Shown: positions 9,200-19,060, numbered from the stretch's first letter. The stretch is DNA of 64,000 bases from an uncultured Bacteroidales bacterium (GCA_937898885.1 CALDKD010000071.1:1-64000), one strand, 5' to 3'. The notes: generated from the letters alone by a model not told the origin. Translations and numbers: made by a program.

Positions 9200-10606
9200 A
9201 TGAAGGTAAGAAGAGTTTTAATAACATTGATGGCCATTGCCGGCGCACTGACTACTCAGGCCAAGGACAACAGCCGTATTGTAAGCGAGATTGACAGCAT
9301 AGTACAAAACGGACTGCCGGACGGCACAGACATCAGTGTCTATATCTGGGATCTGAATGCCGACAGCGCCATATACGCTTACCGCGAGAATGTGCTGAAC
9401 CGGCCAGCCTCTACAATTAAAGTGCTCACAGCCTTCACTGCCCTAGGTACATTGGGAGCAGACTATGATTACAAGACACTGGTCAAGACCGATGGCGTGA
9501 CAGATGCCGACAGCGTGCTGAACGGTAACCTGTACCTGATAGGAGGAATAGACCCTCAACTGATGGAGAGCGATATATACGGTCTGGTAAACGAAATCAG
9601 AAAGTGCGGCATAAAGCGCATCAATGGCAAGGTAATTGGCGATGTAAGCGCTATGGACAGCATCTACTGGGGCTCAGGCTGGGCCTGGGATGATACTCCA
9701 AAGAGTTTCCAGCCATACATCTCGCCGCTTATGGTTCACGGAGGGTTCGTAAGTGTATCTGTAAAGCCGGGACAGAAAGGAATGCCGCCATCGGTTAAGG
9801 TAGTACCGGAATCACGATACTATGAGGTGAGGAACACGGCACGTACAGGTTCATCATCCTCAACCTCATTCAAGATTCAGCGTGACTGGCTCAACAACAG
9901 GAACACTATCGTGATATCAGGTAGTTCCAGCAGGGCCACATCATCAGAGCTGAACATATTTGGCTCAGACCAGTTCACACTCACACTGTTTACTGAGTAT
10001 CTGGAGAAGGCCGGCATATCATTTGACGGAACTGATTGGCAGAAGTGTCCTGACGGTGCTGTCCAACTGGCATCGGTAAGCCATTCACTCAAATCAGTTC
10101 TGGAAGAGGCGCTCAAGGAGAGCGTGAATCTGAACGCGGAGGCTATGATGCTCCAGGCGGCCCACACAAAGACGCAGAGCAGAGTAACGTTCAACTCAGC
10201 GGCAAAATTTGAGGAAGAGTACCTGAAACGTGCCGCAAAGACAGGAGGCAGCCCGTTTATGATTGTGGATGGAAGCGGTCTCTCAATGTACGACCACGTG
10301 CCTGCCACACTCTTTGTAAATGTACTCAGACAGATTTACAATGACCCTGACATATATACGTTTTTCTATGAGAGCCTGCCGATATCGGGATATGACGGTA
10401 CACTTAAACAACGCTTGACAGACAAGGCAACTGCTGGAAAGATACACGCCAAGACAGGGACATTGACCGGCTCCTGTACACTGGCAGGCTATGCTAGGAC
10501 TGCCGACGGACGCGACCTGGCATTCTGCATAATGAACAGCGGTGCGCTGAAGATGGCCCCGTCAAGACGTGTTCAGGATGCCATCTGCACAATTCTATGT
10601 GAGTAA
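9200..10606 (+). CDS. dacB: D-alanyl-D-alanine carboxypeptidase/endopeptidase (PBP4)
   Basis: A 468-residue exported penicillin-binding protein of the S13 class that trims or cleaves peptidoglycan peptides. The active-site triad is visible: STIK (71-74 from the chosen start), SVN within KESVNLNAE, and KTG within AKTGTLTGS. An N-terminal signal peptide ends near TTQA. An in-frame TTG at 9191 would add three residues; the ATG at 9200 gives a better signal sequence. It follows the radical SAM gene closely. Its stop codon directly abuts the stop codon of the convergent deacetylase gene, leaving no room for a terminator between them. Confidence 0.93.
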   Translation: MKVRRVLITLMAIAGALTTQAKDNSRIVSEIDSIVQNGLPDGTDISVYIWDLNADSAIYAYRENVLNRPASTIKVLTAFTALGTLGADYDYKTLVKTDGVTDADSVLNGNLYLIGGIDPQLMESDIYGLVNEIRKCGIKRINGKVIGDVSAMDSIYWGSGWAWDDTPKSFQPYISPLMVHGGFVSVSVKPGQKGMPPSVKVVPESRYYEVRNTARTGSSSSTSFKIQRDWLNNRNTIVISGSSSRATSSELNIFGSDQFTLTLFTEYLEKAGISFDGTDWQKCPDGAVQLASVSHSLKSVLEEALKESVNLNAEAMMLQAAHTKTQSRVTFNSAAKFEEEYLKRAAKTGGSPFMIVDGSGLSMYDHVPATLFVNVLRQIYNDPDIYTFFYESLPISGYDGTLKQRLTDKATAGKIHAKTGTLTGSCTLAGYARTADGRDLAFCIMNSGALKMAPSRRVQDAICTILCE

Positions 10607-11215
10607 TCAGAGAGTCTTGAACTGATAGCCTTTCTCGCGAAGCCACTCAATGGCCTTCGGCAAGGCATACTGCAGGTTCTCTTTTGAGCGAAGAGAGTCG
10701 TGAAATACGATTACTGAGCCGTTTCGGGCATACCTCTTCACGTTCTCCAACACCTGCGGCCCGGTCTGACGCTTACTGTAATCACGCGTCACAACATCGT
10801 AGAAAATGATTTTGTAGTCTGTCTCAAGACAGTGATACATACTTCGGCGCAAGACACCGTGTGGCGGACGGAACAGGTTTGACTTGAACAGATGCTGGCA
10901 CTTCTCAACATTGTCAATATAATCAGGAGTACGCATCTGCATACCCCTGACGTGGTTGAATGTATGATTTCCTACGATATGTCCGTGATCAAGTATCATC
11001 TGGAATATCTCGGGATACTTGCGGACATTATCGCCCACAACAAAGAAAGTAGCCTTTACCTGGTATCGGTCCAGAACATCAAGCAGCCAGGGAGTGACCT
11101 CAGGAATGGGTCCGTCATCAAACGTCAGATAGACGCTGTGATCCGACGGATCCATTCTGAACACCCCTTTCGGATAGATATGTCTAAGCAGGAATGTAGG
11201 CTGCTCAATGATCAT
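10607..11215 (-). CDS. Polysaccharide deacetylase (NodB homology domain)
   Basis: A 202-residue carbohydrate esterase family 4 protein. The five-motif NodB fold is complete enough to expect activity: TFDDGP (31-36, catalytic base and metal Asp), HTFNH (84-88, metal histidines), RPPHG (116-120) and VFHDS near 170. There is no signal peptide, so it acts in the cytoplasm or is exported by an unseen route. It starts two bases after the stop of the DUF2723 gene, an operon arrangement that suggests a linked role in envelope glycan or glycoprotein processing. The acetylated sugar it acts on cannot be read from sequence. Confidence 0.88.
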   Translation of the reverse strand: MIIEQPTFLLRHIYPKGVFRMDPSDHSVYLTFDDGPIPEVTPWLLDVLDRYQVKATFFVVGDNVRKYPEIFQMILDHGHIVGNHTFNHVRGMQMRTPDYIDNVEKCQHLFKSNLFRPPHGVLRRSMYHCLETDYKIIFYDVVTRDYSKRQTGPQVLENVKRYARNGSVIVFHDSLRSKENLQYALPKAIEWLREKGYQFKTL

Positions 11216-11217
11216 CC

Positions 11218-14200
11218 TTACACTCTGTTGCTGAACTTTACATACATATCCTCAAAGACACTGATCATAGATTTGTATGTCTCCTCATCCATTCCGGCAT
11301 CCTCCATCACAGGGAATACACCTTTGTAGAGATATGTAATCGCTGTTTTCATCTCCTCTTTGAGAAGAGCCAGGTGCATATCGTCCATAGAGAGATACCA
11401 TTGCATCTCTGTAAGATACGACCGTGCCATCTGCTCGCAAATAGCCAATGCCTTCTCCTTCTCGCCAAGCTGTACATAGCACGAAGCCAGTATCTGCGAA
11501 TAGCCAAGGACATCGTGAGGCAGCAGCTCTGATGATATACCTTTCTCGCACTTGTCAAGTACCTGAAGGGCCTTGTTGTCCTCGCCTTGCATAATCAGAG
11601 CCTCAGCCAGCTGGGCATAGAGCCTGCGATGACTATAGCACATGCGGCGTATGGTCTCGTCAATATACAAATCCGGATTATCCAGACCGCCAAACTTGAA
11701 ATTCATCAGGTTCTCATACATAAGGTCTGCATTAACCATATAGCTGTCATTGTTATCCTTGTCTGTATATCCAAGCTCCTTCCAGTTGAACGGGGTAATG
11801 CGATAGGCAAGACCCTCAAGGACGAAGAACGGACCAAGGCCAAGATGATTATCCCTGCCTACAGTGGTGGCCATATACAACGGACGCTCCCAGTTGCAGT
11901 ATGCCAGCATCTCCAGCATCATCAACTCGTTCTTGTAGATATACCTTCTGCCCTTAAGAGAGATTACCATTTTGTCAGGAAGCCTCTCCAAAGTCTCCTC
12001 ACGCGTTGCGCCCTGATACTCGGCAGGAATAAGCATACCTGAGTTCAGAATAGCCTCTTTGTCAAGCTTGAGCCATACAGTATCGGTAGGAATGATATTG
12101 TACTTCTTGACCCAGTACTCGAGAACTGTCTTCAGCTCAAATGAGTTGTTGATATTATCTATCTCAGCCTGAGTCTTGGCATTCTTAAGGAAGTTCTCCT
12201 TGTTTCTGGGGCTGATCTCAACGGCATCGTTTGTACCTGACTCATAGTCAATACGCTCAAACTCAATTGGAACGGCTGGCGAGGAGTATGCGGGACGCTT
12301 CATCTGGTCAATGTACCAGTCGGTCATCAGATAGCTCAGATTGCATACACGGCAGTCAGTACGGAAGCCCTCGGTCTCAAGATTGTACCACAGAGGGAAT
12401 GTATCGTTGTCGCCGCAGGTGAAGATGATAGGATTACCCTTCTCCGGCAATGTGAGCAGGTAATTCTGACCGAAGTCACGGCAAACGTAACGATTGCTGC
12501 GGTCGTGGTCATCCCACGTCTGACCTACCATCTGAATGGGAACAAGCAGACACAACACCGATGCAACTACCGGAGCCGCCTTGCTGCCCATAACCTTCTT
12601 AAGAAGCTCGGCAACGCCGGCAACACCCAGGCCAATCCAGATGGCAAAGGCATAGAATGAGCCGGCATACGCATAATCACGCTCACGGGGCTGAATCGGA
12701 GTCTGATTCAGATACATTACGATGGCAAGTCCTGTCATAAAGAAGAGACAGAACACCACCCAGAACTGACGTACTCCCTCCTTGTCCTGTTTAATCTGCC
12801 AGAACAGACCAATCAGGCCGAGAATAAGAGGCAGCCCGTAGAATACGTTATGCCCCTTGCCTTTCAGTGTGTCTGGCATCAGACGCTGGTCACCCAGCAT
12901 AATCCTGTCGATGAAGTTGATGCCGGTCACCCAGTTTCCGTGGTTGAGCTCACCGTGACCCTGTATGTCATTCTGACGGCCTACGAAGTTCCACATGAAA
13001 TAACGCCAGTACATAAAGTTGACCTGATACTTGAAGAAGAATCTGAGATTCTCTATCTGCGTTGGAATGGTCAGCTTAACCTTCTCGCCACAACGGTCAT
13101 AAATCACAGTATTACCCTTTACATTTGCCCATGCCTTATACTGCTGTATGTGATCTGGATCACTGCTGTACATGCGCGGGAAGAGCATATTCTGAGCATA
13201 TTTGTATGAACGTTTATAGTCCTTGATGTAGTAGCGGTCCTTCTCATCGGCATTGGCCTTCTCCTTGCGGCCGTACATCACACCATTCTCCACGAACTCC
13301 GGACGGCACATATTTCCCTCATTGCGCAATGATACCTCAGAGGCGTATGTCTGACCATAGAAGAGCGGACGGGTACCGTACTGCTCGCGTGCCAGATAAT
13401 CGCCAAGTGCGAATATATCTTCCGGTGAGTCCTGATCCATAGGCGGGTTCGCTGTGGAACGGATTACAATCAGAGCGTACGACGAGTAGCCTATCACTAT
13501 GCACATCACGCTGAGCATAATCGTATTCAGCACCCTTGCGGATGGTTTCAGCTTATCGCTGACAGCCTTCGCCAGCAGATAGAAACCAAGTATTGCCAAT
13601 ACAATTATTCCGAAGACAACACCTCCTGCGGTATGGCCATAGAAAGGAATACCTGTAAGTGCGAGTGTACAGAGGAAAGCAACCTTCATTCTGGTGTCGC
13701 TCACACCCTTCTGACTCTCGAATACGCCCCAGAGAATTGCGGCAACCAACAGAATCAGATATATGATAAGGCCTGTGTTGAACTTGAATCCGAGTGCGTT
13801 TACAAAAAGCAGCTCAAACCATCCGCCAACCTTTACAATACCCGGAACAATACCATACAAGACTGCTGCGATTATCACACCGGATATTACAATAGACAAT
13901 ACACCACCTTTCCAGGTTGGATTCTCCGCTCTCTTGAAGTAATAAACCAGCACGATTGCGGTGATGCAGAGCAGGTTCAGCAAGTGAACACCTACGGAGA
14001 TACCTATCACATAGGCTATCAGAATAAGCCAGCGGTCACTGTGCGGTCTGTCGGCATCCTCCTCCCACTTAAGAATGAGCCAGAAGGTAACGGCGGTACA
14101 GAACGATGAGTAGGCATAAACCTCGCCCTCAACAGCGCTGAACCAGAATGTATCGCTCCAGGTATATGCCAGAGCTCCTGCCACGCCTGCGCCCATAATG

Positions 14201-14550
14201 GCGATGGTCTGCCACAAATCAGGCTCACTGCCCTTGCAGATCAGCTTTTTGGCCAGCATAGTAATTGTCCAGAACAGGAACAATATACATAGCGCGCTCA
14301 GAATGGCGGACATAATGTTCACCATCATAGCCACCTTCGTTGTATCGTCAGTAAACTGCGAGAACAGGTTCGATGTAAGCATAAAGAACGGTGCTCCAGG
14401 CGGATGTCCTACCTCCAGCTTAAAGCCGGTTGTGATAAACTCGGGGCAATCCCAGAAACTGGCCGTAGGCTCAATAGTCATACAGTATGTCACTGCCGCC
14501 ACAATGAACACCAGCCAGCCGATAATGTTATTGATATGTTTGTATTTCAT
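11218..14550 (-). CDS. DUF2723 membrane protein, O-mannosyltransferase-like
   Basis: A 1110-residue integral membrane protein. The N-terminus has the DUF2723 signature with an acidic first loop (ASFWDCPEFI) and HPPGAPFF, resembling lipid-linked-sugar glycosyltransferases of the PMT/GT-C fold. About a dozen hydrophobic segments span residues 10-370 and again 570-680. A soluble C-terminal part (about 690-1110) ends with TPR-like helices. Family members in Bacteroidota are proposed to glycosylate exported proteins, which is inference here. A -7-like TATATTTG lies 31 bases upstream on the minus strand (14581-14588). The deacetylase gene follows after two bases. Confidence 0.85.
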   Translation of the reverse strand: MKYKHINNIIGWLVFIVAAVTYCMTIEPTASFWDCPEFITTGFKLEVGHPPGAPFFMLTSNLFSQFTDDTTKVAMMVNIMSAILSALCILFLFWTITMLAKKLICKGSEPDLWQTIAIMGAGVAGALAYTWSDTFWFSAVEGEVYAYSSFCTAVTFWLILKWEEDADRPHSDRWLILIAYVIGISVGVHLLNLLCITAIVLVYYFKRAENPTWKGGVLSIVISGVIIAAVLYGIVPGIVKVGGWFELLFVNALGFKFNTGLIIYLILLVAAILWGVFESQKGVSDTRMKVAFLCTLALTGIPFYGHTAGGVVFGIIVLAILGFYLLAKAVSDKLKPSARVLNTIMLSVMCIVIGYSSYALIVIRSTANPPMDQDSPEDIFALGDYLAREQYGTRPLFYGQTYASEVSLRNEGNMCRPEFVENGVMYGRKEKANADEKDRYYIKDYKRSYKYAQNMLFPRMYSSDPDHIQQYKAWANVKGNTVIYDRCGEKVKLTIPTQIENLRFFFKYQVNFMYWRYFMWNFVGRQNDIQGHGELNHGNWVTGINFIDRIMLGDQRLMPDTLKGKGHNVFYGLPLILGLIGLFWQIKQDKEGVRQFWVVFCLFFMTGLAIVMYLNQTPIQPRERDYAYAGSFYAFAIWIGLGVAGVAELLKKVMGSKAAPVVASVLCLLVPIQMVGQTWDDHDRSNRYVCRDFGQNYLLTLPEKGNPIIFTCGDNDTFPLWYNLETEGFRTDCRVCNLSYLMTDWYIDQMKRPAYSSPAVPIEFERIDYESGTNDAVEISPRNKENFLKNAKTQAEIDNINNSFELKTVLEYWVKKYNIIPTDTVWLKLDKEAILNSGMLIPAEYQGATREETLERLPDKMVISLKGRRYIYKNELMMLEMLAYCNWERPLYMATTVGRDNHLGLGPFFVLEGLAYRITPFNWKELGYTDKDNNDSYMVNADLMYENLMNFKFGGLDNPDLYIDETIRRMCYSHRRLYAQLAEALIMQGEDNKALQVLDKCEKGISSELLPHDVLGYSQILASCYVQLGEKEKALAICEQMARSYLTEMQWYLSMDDMHLALLKEEMKTAITYLYKGVFPVMEDAGMDEETYKSMISVFEDMYVKFSNRV

Positions 14551-14580
14551 AACCTTACGGTCTTTTCAGATACTTCTTTG

Positions 14581-14588
14581 CAAATATA
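14581..14588 (-). promoter_or_regulatory. Possible -7 box for the DUF2723 gene
   Basis: Reads TATATTTG on the minus strand, matching TAnnTTTG, in the 72-base gap after purD. No good -33 box at the usual distance was found, so this is tentative. It would give the DUF2723-deacetylase pair its own promoter. Confidence 0.4.
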
Positions 14589-14622
14589 AGCAATCAAACA
14601 GCTCCTGCCGCATTAAAAATTC

Positions 14623-15894
14623 TTAAAGGTCAGCACCGATGTCACTGCGGAAATGCTTTCCCTCAAAATCAATCTGGCCTGCGCCTTTGAAAGACTTGGC
14701 CAAAGCCTCAGCCTTGTCCTTTCCGTATGAGCTTACGGCAATGACACGTCCGCCTGCGGTAACCACATTTCCCTCAGCGTTGAACGCGGTTCCGGCGTGG
14801 AATACGATGCTGTCCTGAACCTTCTCCGTTCCGGTGATACGGAATCCTTTCTCGTAATGACCGGGGTAACCACCCGACACCAGCATCACACATACCGCAG
14901 AGCGCGGATCCTGCTCCAGGACCTTCTCATCAAGATTACCATTGGCCACTCCAAGAAGCAGGTCAACAAGGTCTGACTTCAGCCTGAGCATCACAGTCTC
15001 AGTCTCAGGATCGCCCATACGCACGTTGTATTCTATCACCTTTGGCTCACCTGCCACATTTATCAGTCCGAGGAAGATGAAGCCCTTGTACTCAAGGCCC
15101 TCCTCTGCCAATCCCTGGATTGTAGGACGAATAATGCGCTCCTCGACCTTGCCCATCCAAACCTCATCGGCAAACGGAACAGGCGATACTGAGCCCATAC
15201 CACCGGTGTTCAGACCGGTATCGTGCTCGCCAACGCGCTTGTAATCCTTTGCCACCGGCAGAATCTTGTAGTTCTTGCCATCGGTAAGAACAAACACCGA
15301 GCACTCTATGCCGCTAAGAAACTCCTCAATCACAACCCGCGATGAGGCACCGCCAAACATACCGCCCAGCATCTCCTTGAATTCCTTACGTGCCTCATCA
15401 AGGGTAGGCAGAATCAGCACACCCTTTCCGGCGCACAGACCATCGGCCTTCAATACGTATGGAGCCTGCAGAGTTCCCAGGAACTCAAGGCCCTCCTCAA
15501 GTGTATCTGATGTAAAAGTACGGTAGGCAGCGGTTGGTATGCCGTGGCGCAGCATGAACTGTTTGGCAAAATCCTTGCTACCCTCAAGCTGTGCGGCAGC
15601 CTTGGTGGGTCCAATCACCGGAATGCCGGCAAGCCTTGAATCGTTCTTGAAATAGTCGTTGATGCCCTTTACCAAAGGATCCTCAGGACCTACAACCACC
15701 ATATTGACGCCTTTGTCAAGAACAAATGACGCAATGGCATCAAAGTCATCAGCCTTCATTGCCACATTCTGGCCAACAGATGCGGTTCCGGCATTACCCG
15801 GTGCTATATATAACTTGTCTGTAAGCGGGCTTTGGGCTATTTTCCAAGCCAGGGCGTGCTCACGTCCGCCACTACCAAGAAGCAGAATTATCAT
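14623..15894 (-). CDS. purD: Phosphoribosylamine-glycine ligase
   Basis: A 423-residue cytosolic ATP-grasp enzyme for the second step of purine synthesis, joining phosphoribosylamine and glycine. The N-terminal GSGGREHALAWKIAQS is the classic PurD start. VGPEDPLVKGI, the ATP-grasp loop ADGLCAGKGV and the metal-binding EYNVRMGDPE follow in order, and length is normal. Its start codon overlaps the stop of the upstream THUMP methyltransferase gene by four bases (ATGA), indicating translational coupling. No purine riboswitch is present upstream because the coupled gene occupies that position. Confidence 0.96.
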   Translation of the reverse strand: MIILLLGSGGREHALAWKIAQSPLTDKLYIAPGNAGTASVGQNVAMKADDFDAIASFVLDKGVNMVVVGPEDPLVKGINDYFKNDSRLAGIPVIGPTKAAAQLEGSKDFAKQFMLRHGIPTAAYRTFTSDTLEEGLEFLGTLQAPYVLKADGLCAGKGVLILPTLDEARKEFKEMLGGMFGGASSRVVIEEFLSGIECSVFVLTDGKNYKILPVAKDYKRVGEHDTGLNTGGMGSVSPVPFADEVWMGKVEERIIRPTIQGLAEEGLEYKGFIFLGLINVAGEPKVIEYNVRMGDPETETVMLRLKSDLVDLLLGVANGNLDEKVLEQDPRSAVCVMLVSGGYPGHYEKGFRITGTEKVQDSIVFHAGTAFNAEGNVVTAGGRVIAVSSYGKDKAEALAKSFKGAGQIDFEGKHFRSDIGADL

Positions 15895-17594
15895 TGCTCT
15901 TTATCGTTGAATTTATTATTTGATCTGGAGTTCTTGCCGAAAGGCTTATCTGAACGGGAGAAAGATTTATCTGAACGGGAATAAGGCTTGCGCGATGAGC
16001 CTGAAGACTTTCCGTTATAGCCCTTTCCATCGTTTCTTTTGAGACCTTTGCGACTGCCATCCTTCGGCTTGTCAGAAAACCTCCTTGCCGACTTATGCTC
16101 CGCGTCACCATCCTTCTTGAAGGACTTATAGGGCCTCTTCTCACCTGAGAACTTTCTGAATGAGCCTTCATTACTCTCATCACCCTCCTTATCTCTCCTG
16201 GAATAAGGTCTTGCTGGTCTGTCTGACGTACGGAAACCGTCCCTCCCGGAACTTCTTCCCGGACTGCGTCTCTCGCCGTCCTTTCCAAATCCTTCACGAC
16301 GCGGTCTTCCCGGGCGCCTCTCCCTTCTCTCGCCATCAGAGGCAGCATCATCACCATCTTTCTTCAGACGCTCTGCCTGAGCAGCCTTATGACGCAATGT
16401 TGTACCACGACGTGTTGATGAATCCTCCTTGCGTAGATGCTCGCCCTCTGAGCGGAATGACTCATATTTACCGCCAAATATCTCATACTTGCGGAACTCG
16501 CAGGCCAAAGCGCCGTTATAGAGAGGTACCTTGGCCGACGGCTTCAGACCTATCTTGTCAAAATACTCATAGTGATTGCAGATAACCCAAGCCTCACCAC
16601 CTGTGAAAGCGTGCTTCAGACGCTCACCTAGTGTAGCATACAACTCCGGAATATCACCCTCTCTCAGACGCTCACCATACGGGGGATTTGTAACCATAAG
16701 AGTCTTCTCTGTAATTGGCTGGAAATCCTTGACATCGCGGGTATCAAAATGAATAGTATCCAGAAGTCCGGCAGCCTTGGCATTGCGCTTGGCAGTAAGA
16801 ATAGCCTTTGCATCCTTATCATAGCCATAGATATGGCCATTGAACGGACGCTCTGCTGAATCATCGTTATATATCTGCTCAAACAGGTCACGGTCAAAAT
16901 CCTTCCATTTCTCAAAGGCATACTGACTGCGGAAAAGGCCAGGCGCCATATTGCGGGCAATAAGAGCCGCCTCAATAGGCAAGGTACCTGAGCCGCACAT
17001 CGGGTCAACGAAATCGCACTCACCACGCCATCCGGTCATCAGAATCATACCGGCGGCCAGCACCTCATTGAGGGGCGCCTCCATAGTATCCTGACGATAG
17101 CCACGGCGATGCAATGACTCTCCCGAGCTGTCGAGCGACAGAGAACAATCCTCATTGGAAATGTGGATATGGAACGTGATGTCCGGATTGGCTACGCTTA
17201 CATTAGGCCTGTGACCTTCTTTCTCACGGAAATAATCAGCAATGGCATCCTTCACCCTGTATGCCACAAATTTTGAGTGAGTAAACTCCTCGCTGTTGAC
17301 TACGGCATCTACAGCAAAACTGCTGAGGTTGTCCATATACTTCTCCCATTCTATCTTCTTGCAGACATCATACACCTCATCGGCACTCGCTGCCTTGAAA
17401 TGCTTGAACGGCTTTAATATCCTTATGGCAGTACGAAGATGGAAATTCGCCTTATACATCAGAGCCTTGTTGCCTGTAAATGACACCATACGGTTGCCAA
17501 TCTGTATATTGTTGGCTCCCAGCTCTGTCAACTCCTGTGCCAAGACCTCTTCCAATCCCTGGAATGTCTTGGCTATCATTTCAAATTCAGCCAT
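15891..17594 (-). CDS. THUMP-domain rRNA methyltransferase (RlmL-like) with basic disordered tail
   Basis: A 567-residue protein. Residues about 45-160 are a THUMP RNA-binding domain. A Rossmann methyltransferase follows with the SAM motif DPMCGSGT (197-204) and the N2-guanine or adenine methylation motif NPPY (303-306). This core matches the N-terminal half of RlmL, which makes m2G2445 in 23S rRNA; the target here is inferred. Residues about 382-567 form a low-complexity tail rich in Arg, Lys, Ser, Gly and Asp, with micro-repeats such as SRSDK, absent from the E. coli enzyme and probably disordered and RNA-binding. It overlaps purD by four bases. Confidence 0.88.
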   Translation of the reverse strand: MAEFEMIAKTFQGLEEVLAQELTELGANNIQIGNRMVSFTGNKALMYKANFHLRTAIRILKPFKHFKAASADEVYDVCKKIEWEKYMDNLSSFAVDAVVNSEEFTHSKFVAYRVKDAIADYFREKEGHRPNVSVANPDITFHIHISNEDCSLSLDSSGESLHRRGYRQDTMEAPLNEVLAAGMILMTGWRGECDFVDPMCGSGTLPIEAALIARNMAPGLFRSQYAFEKWKDFDRDLFEQIYNDDSAERPFNGHIYGYDKDAKAILTAKRNAKAAGLLDTIHFDTRDVKDFQPITEKTLMVTNPPYGERLREGDIPELYATLGERLKHAFTGGEAWVICNHYEYFDKIGLKPSAKVPLYNGALACEFRKYEIFGGKYESFRSEGEHLRKEDSSTRRGTTLRHKAAQAERLKKDGDDAASDGERRERRPGRPRREGFGKDGERRSPGRSSGRDGFRTSDRPARPYSRRDKEGDESNEGSFRKFSGEKRPYKSFKKDGDAEHKSARRFSDKPKDGSRKGLKRNDGKGYNGKSSGSSRKPYSRSDKSFSRSDKPFGKNSRSNNKFNDKEQ

Positions 17595-17651
17595 TTGACC
17601 TTGTTATTTCCTCAATTCTGAAATAAGGTGCAAAATAACAAAAAAAACTGC

Positions 17652-18605
17652 TTACTTAGTGACCCAGGCCGGATTATGTGGCTTTATTCGCGCAGGATCA
17701 TAGTATAATCCCTTAACATCGGGAATGGCAACCTTATATAGTCTGTGTGAATTGTCATTAAGCCTCATCTCTCTGAGCCAGAGGTTAGCCTCACGCAACT
17801 GTGAATATGACACCCCGTGATTGTCTGCGAATTCCACAAGATCATCAACTGTCTCTGTAACATATACAGTGTCCTTTGCCGGAATGAACGGATAAAGCTC
17901 ATCCGGGCGAAGGTTGAATCCGAACAAAGATGGATTCTCGAACATCATCTTTGCCACCAGGAGACGGAACATATAACGCGATGTCTCATTCACAAGCCAA
18001 AGGTCAACAGCTTTCTTCTGATGCTGATCCTCAAGCTTTGAGCTTATGCCGGCCTGACCCGCATTGTAACTTGCAGCCACTGTAAGCCAGTCGCCAAATT
18101 TGGCATACGAGCTCTTCAGATACTGACAGGCAGCTATGGTTGCCTTCTCAATATTGTATCGCTCGTCTATATTGGCATTCACCTCAAGACCATATACACG
18201 TCCTGTGGCCTGCGTAAACTGCCACAAACCGGCTGCCCCTGCCGTTGACACAGCCTGGGGATCAAGATTGCTCTCAATTACCATCAGGTATTTCAAATCA
18301 TCAGGTATGCCCTGCGACTTGAGTATCGGCTCAATCTGTGGAAAGAACCTGTTAGCCCGCTTCAACATCAGTATCGATGTGGAGTGGGTGTAGGTAAAGG
18401 CTATCAGCTCTCTGTCAAGACGCTCACGCATATCGGCACGGTCAAAACGTATGGTCTCGCCGGCAAAGACCAGATATTCGGGAACAGACGGCAAGACATT
18501 AACAGGTGGCACACCTCCAGACAATGAGGCAGAAGACCTGTGCTGTGCCGCAACAGGAAGACAAAGACAAAGAATGGCAATTGACAGACAACGCGCTATA
18601 CTCAT
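17652..18605 (-). CDS. Lytic transglycosylase (SLT domain, MltD-like)
   Basis: A 317-residue exported murein lytic transglycosylase that cleaves glycan strands with 1,6-anhydromuramic acid formation. From the chosen start a signal peptide ends near PVAAQ. The catalytic glutamate is Glu111 in IESNLDPQAVS, followed by GAAGLWQFTQATG and the ASYNAG motif of the SLT fold. The C-terminus (about 255-300) contains a weak LysM-like segment. An in-frame ATG at 18635 would put ten extra residues before the signal and lies upstream of a predicted promoter, so ATG 18605 is preferred. Confidence 0.87.
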   Translation of the reverse strand: MSIARCLSIAILCLCLPVAAQHRSSASLSGGVPPVNVLPSVPEYLVFAGETIRFDRADMRERLDRELIAFTYTHSTSILMLKRANRFFPQIEPILKSQGIPDDLKYLMVIESNLDPQAVSTAGAAGLWQFTQATGRVYGLEVNANIDERYNIEKATIAACQYLKSSYAKFGDWLTVAASYNAGQAGISSKLEDQHQKKAVDLWLVNETSRYMFRLLVAKMMFENPSLFGFNLRPDELYPFIPAKDTVYVTETVDDLVEFADNHGVSYSQLREANLWLREMRLNDNSHRLYKVAIPDVKGLYYDPARIKPHNPAWVTK

Positions 18606-18616
18606 ATCGATATTCA

Positions 18617-18646
18617 CAAAATTATTGATTTGCAAAATTAGTCAAA
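18617..18646 (-). promoter_or_regulatory. Promoter for the lytic transglycosylase gene
   Basis: On the minus strand TTTG (18643-18646), an 18-base spacer and TAATTTTG (18617-18624). Slightly short spacing for the Bacteroidetes consensus. It predicts a start point a few bases before ATG 18605, a very short leader. Confidence 0.45.
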
Positions 18647-18665
18647 AACCACCATATATAAAAAA

Positions 18666-18694
18666 TCAAGCCGACCCTCTGGGAACCGGCTTGA
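18666..18694 (-). terminator. Rho-independent terminator of the small secreted protein gene
   Basis: Perfect 8-base stem TCAAGCCG/CGGCTTGA with a 13-base loop, followed on the minus strand by TTTTTTATATA. It lies 25 bases after the gene at 18719-19060. Confidence 0.85.
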
Positions 18695-18718
18695 CAACTA
18701 TGGAAAACTTACTTGTCT

Positions 18719-19060
18719 TTACTCTGCTGAGAGGACTGCCAATGTAGCCTCAGTCTGCCAGCTGTCAAGAAGTGTGCTGAAACGGTCAGTATAGATGCCC
18801 TTCAAAGACTCAATACGATTCTGCTTCTGAGCCTCGGTAAGTCTTACAGACTCCTTGATCTGCTTGGCCTGGCAAATAAAACGCTGGCAAAGAATGGTAT
18901 AATTGTAAGCATTGTCAAAACTAAGCTCTGATGCAATCTGATTAAGTACGAACTCGTCATTCTGTACCTGATTGAAGGAGGCTGAGGACTGAGCGTTTAC
19001 ATTTACACTTGCTGTTAAAGCCAAAATTGCGATCACTACTGCAAAAAGATTCTTTTTCAT
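18719..19060 (-). CDS. Small secreted protein of unknown function
   Basis: A 113-residue protein with a clear signal peptide (MKKNLFAVVIAILALTASVN, cleavage near NAQ). The mature part of about 90 residues is mostly helical in character with charged residues and two cysteines (in ILCQRFICQAK), which could form a disulfide after export. I do not recognise the family. It is a single-gene unit: a strong terminator follows, and the intergenic region before the sirtuin gene precedes it. Codon use and composition look like the neighbours. The small size, signal peptide and own terminator support a real gene. Confidence 0.75.
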   Translation of the reverse strand: MKKNLFAVVIAILALTASVNVNAQSSASFNQVQNDEFVLNQIASELSFDNAYNYTILCQRFICQAKQIKESVRLTEAQKQNRIESLKGIYTDRFSTLLDSWQTEATLAVLSAE

